Assembly (NCBI RefSeq): GCF_015206885.1
Contig: NZ_JADEXY010000020.1
Location: 1-40,455, forward strand
Length of the DNA stretch: 40,455 bases
Direction of reading: 5' to 3'
DNA from: Microcystis aeruginosa LEGE 91341
GTDB lineage: Bacteria; Cyanobacteriota; Cyanobacteriia; Cyanobacteriales; Microcystaceae
This document shows, piece by piece, positions 15,713-23,950 of the stretch. The notes under the pieces are model-generated. The model was not told where the DNA came from, ran no database searches, and saw only the letters and a list, made by a program, of their open reading frames with translations. Every line of letters starts with the position of its first letter. The stretch's first letter is position 1. The position numbers were made by a program, and so were the translations under genes.

Positions 15713-16750
15713 ATTCTCTTGCTGCGAGCGGATGATATCGATGGTACTTTTCAGCACACTAGCGATGGGAACTGCTATCAATAAACCGAGAATTCCTGCC
15801 ACTTTGCCCCCGATAAAAAGAGATAGAATAATCCAGACGGGATTAAGTCCGATCATACCTCCCATTAAGCGAGGGGCGATGACATTATCATTAATTTGAC
15901 CCACAATAATAGTCAGGGTCAAAACCTTTAACCCTAACCAAAAATCTTGAAACATCAGTAGGGTACTAATGCCAATAATGGTAAAGGCACTGGCAAAAGG
16001 AATTAATGTAGTTAGACCGATCGCCACCCCGAATAATAGGGCATAATCAACCTTGAGAATGACAAAAACAAAAATTTGAGCAAGGCTGAGAATTCCCGCT
16101 AAAATGGTTTGACCGGCAAAATAGGTTTCAAAAGTTTGACGAATAATCGTTCTTAATTTGAAATTCCAGGGAGACGGAATCCAACTTAAAATTCCCTCCC
16201 AAATTTGTTCGCCATAAAGAACCAGAAAGACAGTTAGAACCAGAACAAAGAGAATGTTTAGGATACTGTTGATAGTTCCCAGCACAAAGCTCAGTAATTG
16301 AGTGCTAAGAGTTTGTAAAACATTGGTTAGTCGTTCCGATAACTGGGTGATTGATTGCTCGATATAAATCGCATATTTCTGAGTTTTATCCCACTTTTCT
16401 AAATTTTGTATCTGTTCGGTTCCCGACTCGATCCACTGGGGCAAACTATTGATTAAACTGCTTAACTGCTCGACAATCTGGGGAATTAAAATTAAACCTA
16501 AAACGCTCAAGATTAATAGGGCAATTAAAAAGACAATAGCGATCGAACCACTGCGATTAACCCCGCGTCTTTGCAGCAGTTTGATGGGAACATCTAAGAC
16601 AAAAGCTAGTAAACTAGCAGTGACAAAAATACTGACTAAGGGTTCTAGATAGCTAAATAATTGGAATAATAACCAGCCATTGAGAAATAAGAGCGGAAAA
16701 ACTAGACTTAGCCGCAACCAACGAGGTAGTTGCTTAAAAAGCTCCATCAT
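15701..16750 (-). CDS. AI-2E family transporter (PerM/UPF0118-like membrane protein)
   Basis: The 349-residue product is polytopic with about seven to eight hydrophobic segments: two near the start (LRLSLVFPLLFLNGWLLFQL, SIFVTASLLAFVLDVPI), one at IVFLIALLILSVLGLIL, then a soluble loop with amphipathic helices (residues about 100-160), and four or five in the C-terminal half. The family signature is VGQINDNVIAPRLMGGMIGL followed by NPVWIILSLFIGGKVAGILG. Relatives are named for AI-2 export, but other members are ion transporters, so the substrate is open. The ATG pair at 16750/16747 is preferred; a TTG at 16819 would add 23 residues that do not look like part of the family. Confidence 0.85.
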   Translation of the reverse strand: MMELFKQLPRWLRLSLVFPLLFLNGWLLFQLFSYLEPLVSIFVTASLLAFVLDVPIKLLQRRGVNRSGSIAIVFLIALLILSVLGLILIPQIVEQLSSLINSLPQWIESGTEQIQNLEKWDKTQKYAIYIEQSITQLSERLTNVLQTLSTQLLSFVLGTINSILNILFVLVLTVFLVLYGEQIWEGILSWIPSPWNFKLRTIIRQTFETYFAGQTILAGILSLAQIFVFVILKVDYALLFGVAIGLTTLIPFASAFTIIGISTLLMFQDFWLGLKVLTLTIIVGQINDNVIAPRLMGGMIGLNPVWIILSLFIGGKVAGILGLLIAVPIASVLKSTIDIIRSQQENDKL

Positions 16751-16881
16751 ATAACTAATTTTGTCCTGAGAGAGTATCGAGGTAAAAAGAGACTTTTCTA
16801 ACCAAAAATCCTCTTTCAATCTACCATCTCCTCGCCACTTTTCGAGTCGCCAGTAACCCTGAAACTCTTATCTTAACTGTA

Positions 16882-16954
16882 TGGAGCTAAGCGGATTCGA
16901 ACCGCTGACCCCCTCAATGCCATTGAGGTGCTCTACCAACTGAGCTATAACCCC
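16882..16954 (-). tRNA. tRNA-Ala (anticodon GGC)
   Basis: On the minus strand the 73 nt fold as a complete cloverleaf. The acceptor is GGGGTTA with TAGCTCC and includes the G3-U70 pair that marks alanine tRNA. The D arm is AGCTCAGTTGGTAGAGC. The anticodon stem CCTCA/TGAGG holds the loop ATGGCAT with anticodon GGC, and the T arm carries GGTTCGAATCC. The discriminator is A and CCA is not encoded. It reads GCC and GCU codons. Confidence 0.97.
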
Positions 16955-17072
16955 GCGAAGACCATCTTTGAATATAGCTTAAATAGAATCATTTTGTCAA
17001 GGGGTGGAGATAAAAAAATTTGTCACTCTCAAGGCGATCGCTCATCCACAAGAGTAAAACAATCGCCCCCAT

Positions 17073-17273
17073 TTAGACAGGAGCCGAAATTTGGGTTAAA
17101 TAGGTTAAACAGTGACCCATGAGGAAATAAACTACTAACATAGCCCCTGCCGCTGCTGCCACCAAGGTTCCCGCCAGCATCAAGGAAAACTCTTGCTTGT
17201 CGAACGCTTGCTGCATTAGATGCAATGACCAAGCCACAAGACCGAGGTCAAAGATGAGAATCGGAACTAACAT
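17073..17273 (-). CDS. Small two-helix membrane protein, hypothetical
   Basis: The 66-residue product has two hydrophobic helices (about residues 2-21 and 31-56) joined by a short charged turn (FDKQEFS). The first contains LIFDLGLVAWSLHLM, and the second is rich in Ala and Gly and ends LVVYFLMGHCLTYL. It has the look of a conserved cyanobacterial small membrane protein, which I recall only vaguely. It starts at ATG 17273 with no strong ribosome-binding site. A competing minus-strand frame at 17029-17232 is Gly/Ser-rich shadow and is rejected. Function unknown. Confidence 0.65.
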   Translation of the reverse strand: MLVPILIFDLGLVAWSLHLMQQAFDKQEFSLMLAGTLVAAAAGAMLVVYFLMGHCLTYLTQISAPV

Positions 17274-17519
17274 ATTTTAAATTTTGTTAACTTTCCTCTA
17301 TTCTAATACATAATTTTCCCTGGGGATAATCGGACGGAAGTTAAAAATAGGGATTTTTTGCTGGTTGCTCGATCGCGGTTGTCAGCCGTCAGCCATTGAC
17401 TTTCAGTAATAGGTGTAAACCTTACTCTTCTTGGTTTGCAGCCTAAAGAAATCCTTTTCCCGAAAAAGCGACTCAATCCCTAGATTAAGTTCTGCAAATC
17501 TTGCTCTCATTTTCCCCAG

Positions 17520-18284
17520 CTAACGCACGGGTACTTGGTGATTTTGCAGATAATTTTTGACCTCAGCGATGGTTAATTGACCATAATGGAGCAAAGAAGC
17601 CAATAAAGCCGCTTCTGCCCGGCCTTCCGTCAATGCTTCGTAAATATGCTGACAATTACCTGCTCCTCCAGAGGCAATCACAGGAATCTCCACCCTTTCT
17701 GCGATCGCTTTTGTCAAGGCCAGATCGTAACCCGCTTGCGTGCCGTCGGCATCCATACTGGTAACTAACAACTCACCCGCCCCGCGTTTTTCCACTTCTT
17801 GGGCCCATAATAAAGCATCAATACCCGTATTTTCGCGTCCACCCCGAACATAAACCTCCCAACCGGGGTTATGCACATCCTTACGTCGTCTAGCATCAAT
17901 CGCCACCACAATACACTGTTTACCAAAGCGATCGCTGGCTCGATCGAGCAATTCCGGATCGCGCACGGCAGCCGAGTTAATGCTGACTTTATCGGCCCCG
18001 GCTCTTAACAAATTTTTAATATTTTCTAAGGATTGGATGCCACCCCCCACGGTCAGAGGAATAAAAACCTGTTCCGCCGTGCGATAGACTACATCAATAA
18101 TTGTGTCGCGATCTTCATGGGTAGCAGTAATATCAAGAAAAACCAACTCATCGGCCCCTGCCTGATTATACAAGCGAGCTAACTCCACGGGGTCGCCAGC
18201 GTCCTGAAGATTGACAAAATTAACCCCTTTCACTACCCGACCTTTATTGACATCCAAACAAGGCAAAATCCGCTTCGCTAACAT
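17520..18284 (-). CDS. hisF: Imidazole glycerol phosphate synthase, cyclase subunit
   Basis: HisF closes the imidazole ring in histidine synthesis, using ammonia from HisH and PRFAR to give IGP and AICAR. The 254-residue (beta-alpha)8 barrel begins with the classic [20 protein letters not shown] (catalytic Asp11). It has [29 protein letters not shown], the second catalytic Asp in VAIDARR and [14 protein letters not shown], then [10 protein letters not shown]. The length is standard. ATG 18284 faces the ruvB ATG at 18308 across only 23 bp, so the promoters of each must lie largely within the other gene. Confidence 0.97.
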   Translation of the reverse strand: MLAKRILPCLDVNKGRVVKGVNFVNLQDAGDPVELARLYNQAGADELVFLDITATHEDRDTIIDVVYRTAEQVFIPLTVGGGIQSLENIKNLLRAGADKVSINSAAVRDPELLDRASDRFGKQCIVVAIDARRRKDVHNPGWEVYVRGGRENTGIDALLWAQEVEKRGAGELLVTSMDADGTQAGYDLALTKAIAERVEIPVIASGGAGNCQHIYEALTEGRAEAALLASLLHYGQLTIAEVKNYLQNHQVPVR

Positions 18285-18307
18285 ATCCTAGACTCTTGAT
18301 TGTAACA

Positions 18308-19384
18308 ATGGCCATCAAACGATCGCACAATTCCCCCCCGGCAGCCGAGGAAAATCTGCTCACTCCCAATCCCACTATAGAAGAAACGGAAAAAGCAGAA
18401 GCGCAGATTCGTCCGCAATCCCTAGAGGATTATATCGGTCAACAGGACTTAAAAGCTAATCTAAAAGTCACCATCGCCGCGGCCAAAGCTAGACAAGAAG
18501 CGATCGATCATTTGCTCTTCTACGGGCCGCCGGGGTTAGGAAAAACCACCATGGCTTTAATTTTAGCGGCTGAGATGGGAGTGAATTGCCGCATTACTGC
18601 CGCCCCCGCTTTAGAGCGTCCCCGGGACATTACCGGCATCCTGATCAATCTTCAACCCCGGGATATTCTTTTTATCGACGAAATCCATCGACTGAATCGG
18701 GTGACGGAGGAGTTATTATACCCAGCGATGGAGGATTATCGGCTAGATGTGACGATTGGTAAAGGTCAAGCGGCGAAAATTCGCAGTATTTCTTTACCTC
18801 CCTTTACTTTAATCGGTGCTACTACCAAAGTTGGCTCTTTAACTGCGCCTTTGCGCGATCGTTTTGGCATGATTCAACGTCTGCGTTTCTATACAGTTGA
18901 GGAATTGACAGCAATTATGCTCAGAAGTGCCACTATTTTTAATATTCCCATTACTGAAGCGGGTGCGATCGAAATTTCCCGTCGCAGTCGGGGAACTCCA
19001 CGCATTGCCAATCGTTTATTAAAACGGGTGCGCGACTATGTGCAGGTGAAGGGAGAAACTATTATCACCCCCCAGTTAGCCGCTGAGGGATTAAATCAGT
19101 TAAATGTGGATTCTATGGGTTTAGATTGGACCGATCGATTAGTATTAAAGACGATGATCGAACAGTTTCAAGGTAAACCCGTGGGATTGGAAGCGGTAGC
19201 GGCAGCCACGGGAGAAGATGCCAAGACGATTGAGGAGGTGTATGAGCCTTATTTATTACAAATAGGTTATCTTCATCGTACTCCCCGGGGTCGCGTAGTG
19301 ACGGCAGCCGCCTACGAACATTTAGGTTTACTGGCGAAATTGCCGAAAAATAAGGATCGGAGTTTACCTTTGTTTGAGTTCTAG
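18308..19384 (+). CDS. ruvB: Holliday junction branch migration ATPase RuvB
   Basis: RuvB is the hexameric motor that moves Holliday junctions with RuvA and RuvC. The 358-residue protein has a variable N-terminal tail, then [19 protein letters not shown]. Walker A is [15 protein letters not shown], Walker B is [11 protein letters not shown], and sensor 1 is [20 protein letters not shown]. It also has the sensor 2 region [18 protein letters not shown] and a C-terminal winged helix ([18 protein letters not shown]). ATG 18308 is taken; TTG 18296 would add four residues. It is divergent from hisF with a very short shared leader. Confidence 0.97.
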   Translation: MAIKRSHNSPPAAEENLLTPNPTIEETEKAEAQIRPQSLEDYIGQQDLKANLKVTIAAAKARQEAIDHLLFYGPPGLGKTTMALILAAEMGVNCRITAAPALERPRDITGILINLQPRDILFIDEIHRLNRVTEELLYPAMEDYRLDVTIGKGQAAKIRSISLPPFTLIGATTKVGSLTAPLRDRFGMIQRLRFYTVEELTAIMLRSATIFNIPITEAGAIEISRRSRGTPRIANRLLKRVRDYVQVKGETIITPQLAAEGLNQLNVDSMGLDWTDRLVLKTMIEQFQGKPVGLEAVAAATGEDAKTIEEVYEPYLLQIGYLHRTPRGRVVTAAAYEHLGLLAKLPKNKDRSLPLFEF

Positions 19385-19743
19385 TTTTCTGGATAGGGTT
19401 GGCGGAATAAATCTAAAAACCTTGTTGGATTAAGACTTTTTCGGGGGGAAAATTCACACCCTACACCCCACACCCCACACCTCACACCTCACACCCTGCT
19501 ACTAGGAACAACTTTTTCAGCGGACACTAATTACCAGCGTTTTAGCTCACTTGTGTCTTTAAATACTGCCTTGACTGCTTGAAATCACACAAGCCTTTAT
19601 GTAAAGACCGTATGATCAAGATCGTAGTAGGTTATATTGTTGCGATTGCTTGCCGCTTCTAATCCAGACTGTGTTGGGATTGGTCAAAGCTATGCAATAG
19701 TAATCTTTTACAGTCAATAGTTTTTTAAATCTGTTAACGCCCT
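19385..19743. repeat. Intergenic gap: AGGGTT element end and CACACCC tandem array
   Basis: The gap between ruvB and the sigma factor gene holds no gene. TAGGGTTGGCGGAATAAATC (from 19394) followed by TAAAAACCTTGTTGG is the best copy of a four-copy element end. A CACACCC/CACACCT array runs from about 19455 to 19497. The last 240 bp is AT-rich and should hold the sigma gene promoter, but no clear pair of boxes is visible. Confidence 0.6.
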
Positions 19744-20520
19744 ATGTCTGTCCTAAATAAAGAAAATCTTAAACTAGAAACTCTTACCCTGTTTCAAAAA
19801 TACCAAAAAACAGGGGAGAATAAGTTACGGGATCAAATTATACGGTTAAACCTAGGATTAGTCAGAAGGGAAGCTCATCATTGGGTCAATCAATGCCATG
19901 AAAATTACGAAGATTTAGTGCAGGTTGGCTGTATGGGACTAATTCGGGCGATTAAGCGTTTTGACAGCAGCAAAGGTCATGCTTTTAGTTCCTTCGCTAT
20001 TCCCTATATTCGTGGCGAAATTCAACACTATCTGCGGGATAAAGGTTACACGGTTCGCATTCCTCGTCGTTGGTTAGATTTAGGCAGACAAGCGGCAAAT
20101 ATGCGTCGGGATTTTCAAACTATCCACAATCGTCAACCCAATGATACGGAAATCTCCCTCGCTTTAAATATTTCGATCGAAGAATGGCAAGAGGTAAAAC
20201 TGGCTTTCCAAAACCGTGAACCTCTGAGTCTCGATGCGACGGTTAATAACGATGAAGATAATAACACCTGTTTAAAAGACATCGTTCCCGATCCCGGTTA
20301 TCGCAGCTTTCAACTTTGTCAAGAGGATTGCATTCGTTTACAACAGGCACTGGCTCAATTAGAAGACAAAACCCGTCATATTCTTGAATTTGTCTTCCTT
20401 AAAGATCTTACTCAACGGGAAACCGCCGAACAATTAGGCATTAGTGTTGTTACCGTCTCCCGTCGGGTGAAAAAGGGTTTAGAAATGCTCAAGGAAACCA
20501 TGCTCCAAGAGGCATTTTAG
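19744..20520 (+). CDS. sigF: RNA polymerase sigma factor, group 3 SigF type
   Basis: The 258-residue protein is a sigma-70 factor without region 1.1. Region 2 is LVQVGCMGLIRAIKRFDSSK and FSSFAIPYIRGEIQHYLRDK, with GYTVRIPRRWLDLGRQ leading into region 3. Region 4 is LEDKTRHILEFVFLKDLTQR and LGISVVTVSRRVKKGLEML. The pattern is that of the flagellar/sporulation-like alternative sigma factors called SigF in cyanobacteria, which control pilus and motility genes in Synechocystis. A role here is inferred from that. No anti-sigma factor gene is adjacent. It starts at ATG 19744. The gene is alone in its direction and faces a convergent aminotransferase gene. Confidence 0.85.
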   Translation: MSVLNKENLKLETLTLFQKYQKTGENKLRDQIIRLNLGLVRREAHHWVNQCHENYEDLVQVGCMGLIRAIKRFDSSKGHAFSSFAIPYIRGEIQHYLRDKGYTVRIPRRWLDLGRQAANMRRDFQTIHNRQPNDTEISLALNISIEEWQEVKLAFQNREPLSLDATVNNDEDNNTCLKDIVPDPGYRSFQLCQEDCIRLQQALAQLEDKTRHILEFVFLKDLTQRETAEQLGISVVTVSRRVKKGLEMLKETMLQEAF

Positions 20521-20617
20521 CCCAATTATCGGTTCTCATCGCAAGTTCGTTATTAACTCCCAATCCAACTTTAAAAACTCAGTTATGGATTTTTTTCCCT
20601 GCTCCGATGCTCCCCGC

Positions 20618-21778
20618 TTATCTTAGCTCCAATAGCAAGTAATTTAAAACCCCGGCTAAATATTCATACTGCTCGATCGAATTATAGTAGTGAGCAGAAA
20701 TTCTCACAATTAATGATGCTTCTCCCCAAGGAATTATCGGCACTTCAATCTGATATTTTTCCCACAGTTGTCTGGATAAATCTTCTGCTATCCAAGCATA
20801 ACTAGGAATTAAAATTGAGGACATCGCTCCAATCATTGATTCTGGACAGGGATAATTGACCTGCAAGGCATGACAAAGCAAATTTCTGGCTTTTAAAACC
20901 AAATTACGATTCCTCGCCATCAGACCCAGTAAACCATCAATAGAGAGAGAATTTAAAAACTCGATCGCTTTTGGCACTGATAAATAGGCGCTGGGATCAT
21001 CGGTTCCCATCCAAGCAAATTCTAACTGAAAACGGGAGCGATCTTGTCGAGGAGAATTAGCCCCATGGCTAATAGTTAAAGGTCGAATTATTGCCTGTTT
21101 ATCCCCGCGCACATAGAGAAAAGCAGCCCCCTTGGGACTACATAACCACTTATGACAATTAGCAGTATAATAGGTGGGATTAATTGCCGCGATATTAAGG
21201 GGTAAAAAACCTAAAGCATGAGCGCCATCGATGAGAGTATCAATGCCCAGATTATTTAATTCTTGCACAATTTCTGCGATTGGCCAAATTAAGGCCGTGG
21301 GACTGGTGACATGATCTAAAACTACTAATTTTGTCTGGGGAGAAACAGATGCTAAAATTGCTTGACTAATTTCTAAAGGGGACTGTACAGGAAAGGGAAT
21401 TTTAGCGATAATTACCTTTAAACCCCATCTTTTAGCTATATGTTTAACTGCATTAGCACAAGCATTATAGGTCTGATCGGTGATCAGAATTTCCTCATTT
21501 TCCTGAAAAGTTAAGGAATTTAACACCGCATTCACTGCTGTGGTTGCATTGGGAACAAAGACTAAATCATCGCTATTTACACTGACTAAATCCGCTAATT
21601 TTTGCCTAGCAATATCTAATAAACCCTCTAATTCTCTCCCCAAAAATGCTAAAGGTTGCCTTTCCATTCGTTCCCGCAATTGTTGCTGATAATCCAAGAC
21701 TATTCTAGGGGTTGCACCATAGGAACCATGGTTGAGAAAATAAATATTATCGGGAATTAACCAATAGTTTTTAGACAT
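20618..21778 (-). CDS. Class V aminotransferase, isopenicillin-N epimerase-like
   Basis: The 386-residue protein is a pyridoxal phosphate enzyme of the class V fold. It begins IYFLNHGSYGATPRIVLDYQ, has VFVPNATTAVNAVLNSL for the phosphate site and TLIDGAHALGFLPLNI with the cofactor Asp. The Schiff-base Lys is in YYTANCHKWLCSPKGAAFLY. It ends with VRISAHYYNSIEQYEYLAGV. Homologues annotated as isopenicillin-N epimerase share the LNHGSYG start, but most cyanobacterial members have unknown substrates. Desulfurase activity is unlikely because the active-site Cys loop is absent. It starts at ATG 21778 and stands alone. Confidence 0.85.
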   Translation of the reverse strand: MSKNYWLIPDNIYFLNHGSYGATPRIVLDYQQQLRERMERQPLAFLGRELEGLLDIARQKLADLVSVNSDDLVFVPNATTAVNAVLNSLTFQENEEILITDQTYNACANAVKHIAKRWGLKVIIAKIPFPVQSPLEISQAILASVSPQTKLVVLDHVTSPTALIWPIAEIVQELNNLGIDTLIDGAHALGFLPLNIAAINPTYYTANCHKWLCSPKGAAFLYVRGDKQAIIRPLTISHGANSPRQDRSRFQLEFAWMGTDDPSAYLSVPKAIEFLNSLSIDGLLGLMARNRNLVLKARNLLCHALQVNYPCPESMIGAMSSILIPSYAWIAEDLSRQLWEKYQIEVPIIPWGEASLIVRISAHYYNSIEQYEYLAGVLNYLLLELR

Positions 21779-21881
21779 ATTGAATTAGTTTGATTTTATT
21801 GAGAACTAGAAAAAATAGCTGAAAAATTACCTATTGTATCCAAATACTGACTAGCTAGTATATTTATGACATAACCACCTA

Positions 21882-21973
21882 TAGCGTTTTTCAGTCTGCT
21901 GAGGTACAAAAGTTATGGGTTTTAGGCAAAAGGGAAGAAAAATAGGTGTACTTCACTAGCTTAGGAAACGCTA
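21882..21973. mobile_element. MITE-like element, copy 1 (TAGCGTTT..AAACGCTA)
   Basis: The element begins TAGCGTTTTTCAGTCTG and ends CTTAGGAAACGCTA, giving imperfect terminal inverted repeats with TAGCGTTT/AAACGCTA at the tips. It contains CTGAGGTACAAAAG, TTATGGGTTTTAGGC and AAAAGGGAAGAAAAATAGG. It has no coding capacity. Near-identical copies lie at 33871-33969 and 34148-34246. All three are bordered by TATA-like sequence, consistent with a TA target duplication. This copy is shorter in the AAAGG-rich middle. Confidence 0.85.
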
Positions 21974-21982
21974 TATTTTAGA

Positions 21983-22108
21983 TTAATCTCCCATCGTTTT
22001 CAAACGATGAATAATTTCAGTGACAAAAGTTTCTCCATCTATGAGAGGATGATTCTCTGGAGATTGATATTTTCCCGTTTTCACTTTCTGTTGGAGATGT
22101 CGGTTCAT
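21983..22108 (-). pseudogene. Possible remnant of a ParD-like antitoxin gene
   Basis: The 41-codon frame from ATG 22108 reads MNRHLQQKVKTGKYQSPENH then PLIDGETFVTEIIHRLKTMG. The first part resembles the KVKTGKYQSPEEVI helix of ParD/CopG-type antitoxins, and the DGETF..EII..LK tail resembles their C terminus. The middle of a normal 80-residue antitoxin is missing and no toxin gene follows, so it is probably an internally deleted remnant. It lies 10 bp from MITE copy 1. The assignment rests on resemblance only. Confidence 0.35.
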
Positions 22109-22170
22109 AGCTATTATGACTATCTACTGAGAAAATCAGCTTTACCTTAATTTTAAGCTAAATATCGACA

Positions 22171-22198
22171 AAAAAAAGCTCTCCGGGAAAAAGGAGAG
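22171..22198 (-). terminator. Intrinsic terminator of the group 2 sigma gene
   Basis: On the minus strand CTCTCC (22198-22193) pairs with GGAGAG (22184-22179) around TTTTTCCC, followed by CTTTTTTTTG. It lies 27 bp after the sigma stop codon, a normal position for rho-independent termination. Confidence 0.75.
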
Positions 22199-22224
22199 GG
22201 GAGAGAACGAGTTAGAAAAAGTTA

Positions 22225-23358
22225 TTAATGTAACCATCCTTTCAGACGACGTGCGACTTGAGGACGACGTAATTTTCGCATCGCTTTAGTTTGAATTTGA
22301 CGTACTCGTTCGCGAGATAAATTGAACATTCCTCCCACTTCCTCTAGGGTATAGGGTTGACTGGTAGCTAAACCATAACGGAGGGAGATAACATCTTTTT
22401 CCCGTTCCGTGAGAACATCACTTAAAACTGCGAAAATTTCCTGACGCATCATCATCTCATTCATTTTATCTTCGGGAAGTTGTAGATCATCATCTTCCAA
22501 AAGATCCACTAATTCCGTATCTTCTCCCTTCCCTACACGATGATTTAAAGAGAGAGATTGACGACGCAATTGTAATAATTGCCGCAATTGTTCGGGAGTT
22601 ATTTCCAACGCTTCCGCGAGTTCCCGTTCATTGGGATTGCGCTGTAAATCTTGCTTGAGAATGCGCTGCGCTTTTTTGAGTTTATTGAGTTTTTCGACAA
22701 TGTGAATCGGTAAACGAATTGTCCGCGCATCGTTAGCAATAGTGCGGGTGATTGCTTGTCGAATCCACCAATAAGCATAGGTAGAGAATTTATAACCTTT
22801 ATTGGGATCAAATTTTTCGGCCGCACGGTTGAGTCCGATCGCACCTTCTTGAATTAAATCTAAGAAAGGAACCCCGCGATTTAAATAGCGTTTAGCGATA
22901 GAAACCACCAAGCGCAAATTAGAACGAATCATCTTCCGTTTAGCTGTTCGTCCGCGATAAAGACGGTTTTCCAGTTGACGTTCATTATCTAATTCTAAAG
23001 CGATCGCCCATTCCGTTTTCGTCGGGGGACGATGTAAATTTTCTTGCAGTTTTTGGCGTACTTCTTCCGCTTCCATGAGAAACTTAACCGAGTAGGCTAA
23101 TTCAATTTCTTCTTCCGCACTAAGCAGGGGATAACGGGCCATTTCTTTAAAAAATGCCCCAACAGTATCTTCATTGCTGCCTTTATCGTATCCCGTTCCA
23201 CTACTCCCACGAGTGTTTTTTAGGGTTTCCGGTAAAGATTCAGTCAGATCTTCGTCAGTTCTTTCATTAAAATCCACGCTGTCCAGTTCTAAAGGATTTG
23301 TCTCCAGGGCAATGATTTGATTAAAATTATCATCAGCGGCTAGTTTAGAGATTTTCAT
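22225..23358 (-). CDS. RNA polymerase sigma factor, RpoD-like group 2 (SigC-type)
   Basis: The 377-residue protein has a short N terminus, then region 1.2 (DTVGAFFKEMARYPLLSAEE). Region 2 includes SNLRLVVSIAKRYLNRGVPF, LDLIQEGAIGLNRAAEKFDP and FSTYAYWWIRQAITRTIAND. Region 3 follows (LPIHIVEKLNKLKKAQRIL), then region 4 (LTEREKDVISLRYGL, LEEVGGMFNLSRERVRQIQT, KAMRKLRRPQVARRLKGWL). Regions 2.4 and 4.2 match primary-type promoters, so it should read -10/-35 promoters. The region 1.2 sequence differs from the usual SVRLYLQEIGR of SigA and points to a non-essential group 2 factor; SigC is my best guess. It starts at ATG 23358 after a long leader. Confidence 0.88.
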   Translation of the reverse strand: MKISKLAADDNFNQIIALETNPLELDSVDFNERTDEDLTESLPETLKNTRGSSGTGYDKGSNEDTVGAFFKEMARYPLLSAEEEIELAYSVKFLMEAEEVRQKLQENLHRPPTKTEWAIALELDNERQLENRLYRGRTAKRKMIRSNLRLVVSIAKRYLNRGVPFLDLIQEGAIGLNRAAEKFDPNKGYKFSTYAYWWIRQAITRTIANDARTIRLPIHIVEKLNKLKKAQRILKQDLQRNPNERELAEALEITPEQLRQLLQLRRQSLSLNHRVGKGEDTELVDLLEDDDLQLPEDKMNEMMMRQEIFAVLSDVLTEREKDVISLRYGLATSQPYTLEEVGGMFNLSRERVRQIQTKAMRKLRRPQVARRLKGWLH

Positions 23359-23950
23359 AAGCAGTTATGGATGGAGTGGGGTTATAATAGCGGGGAAAAA
23401 CTTAGTTTCTCCCAATGGGCTGATTGTTGCATTGAATTTTCGGGGAGCAGATTTTTTAAACGTTTTCTTAATTAATGGCGGCCATTTCTGGGATATAATT
23501 GGGTGCTTCTGTGTGGATTGTTACAAATCCCTCAACCAGATAATCAGATTTTCTGGTGAATAGGGGAGACTTTCAGGGTTTCCACTTATACACTCTAACT
23601 AAGGTTTTTGGTATTTGACTAGGTAAAGATCACGCTTCTTAACAATCAAGAGAGCAGTCAGCTTTTTATTAATATTCTTCGCTTTTTCTATTGAGAACCA
23701 TTCTCACCTTTTGACTAACTATGGTGCAATTTAATAGCTAATAGTCAATAGTTATCATTAACTTTATCAATGCTTAAGGGTGGATAAAAATTCTTTTGGG
23801 AAGATTTCACTAGCTAAAAATTAAAATTTGTGAGCAAAAAATCAATATTTAAACTGTTTTTAGAGAAAATTAACTGGTTTTATTCCCCTCAAGCTTTAAA
23901 CTATAATTTAAATACCCCATTCTTCCCATCACCCCATCACCCCACTGACT
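23359..23950. other. 592-bp divergent control region between sigma factor and priA
   Basis: No gene is supported here. The gap is AT-rich and serves two divergent genes. TTATAAT at about 23388 on the plus strand reads ATTATAA on the minus strand and could be part of the sigma promoter, 30 bp before its ATG. A perfect TGAGAA/TTCTCA palindrome lies at 23692. A GTG-started frame at 23830-24060 overlaps priA in another frame and is rejected. ATCACCCCATCACCCC near 23930 is a short tandem repeat just before priA. Confidence 0.5.
23692..23706. promoter_or_regulatory. Fur/Zur-like operator palindrome
   Basis: TGAGAACCATTCTCA is a perfect 6-3-6 inverted repeat (TGAGAA, CCA, TTCTCA). Read as a 7-1-7 site it matches a Fur-family box in six of seven pairs. 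It is 245 bp upstream of priA and 334 bp upstream of the sigma gene, in the middle of the divergent gap. A Fur-family regulator is inferred from the shape only; no metal gene is adjacent. Confidence 0.35.

Noticed and set aside
17029-17232. Minus-strand Gly/Ser-rich frame
   Set aside because: It overlaps the two-helix membrane protein frame, which has the far more protein-like sequence.
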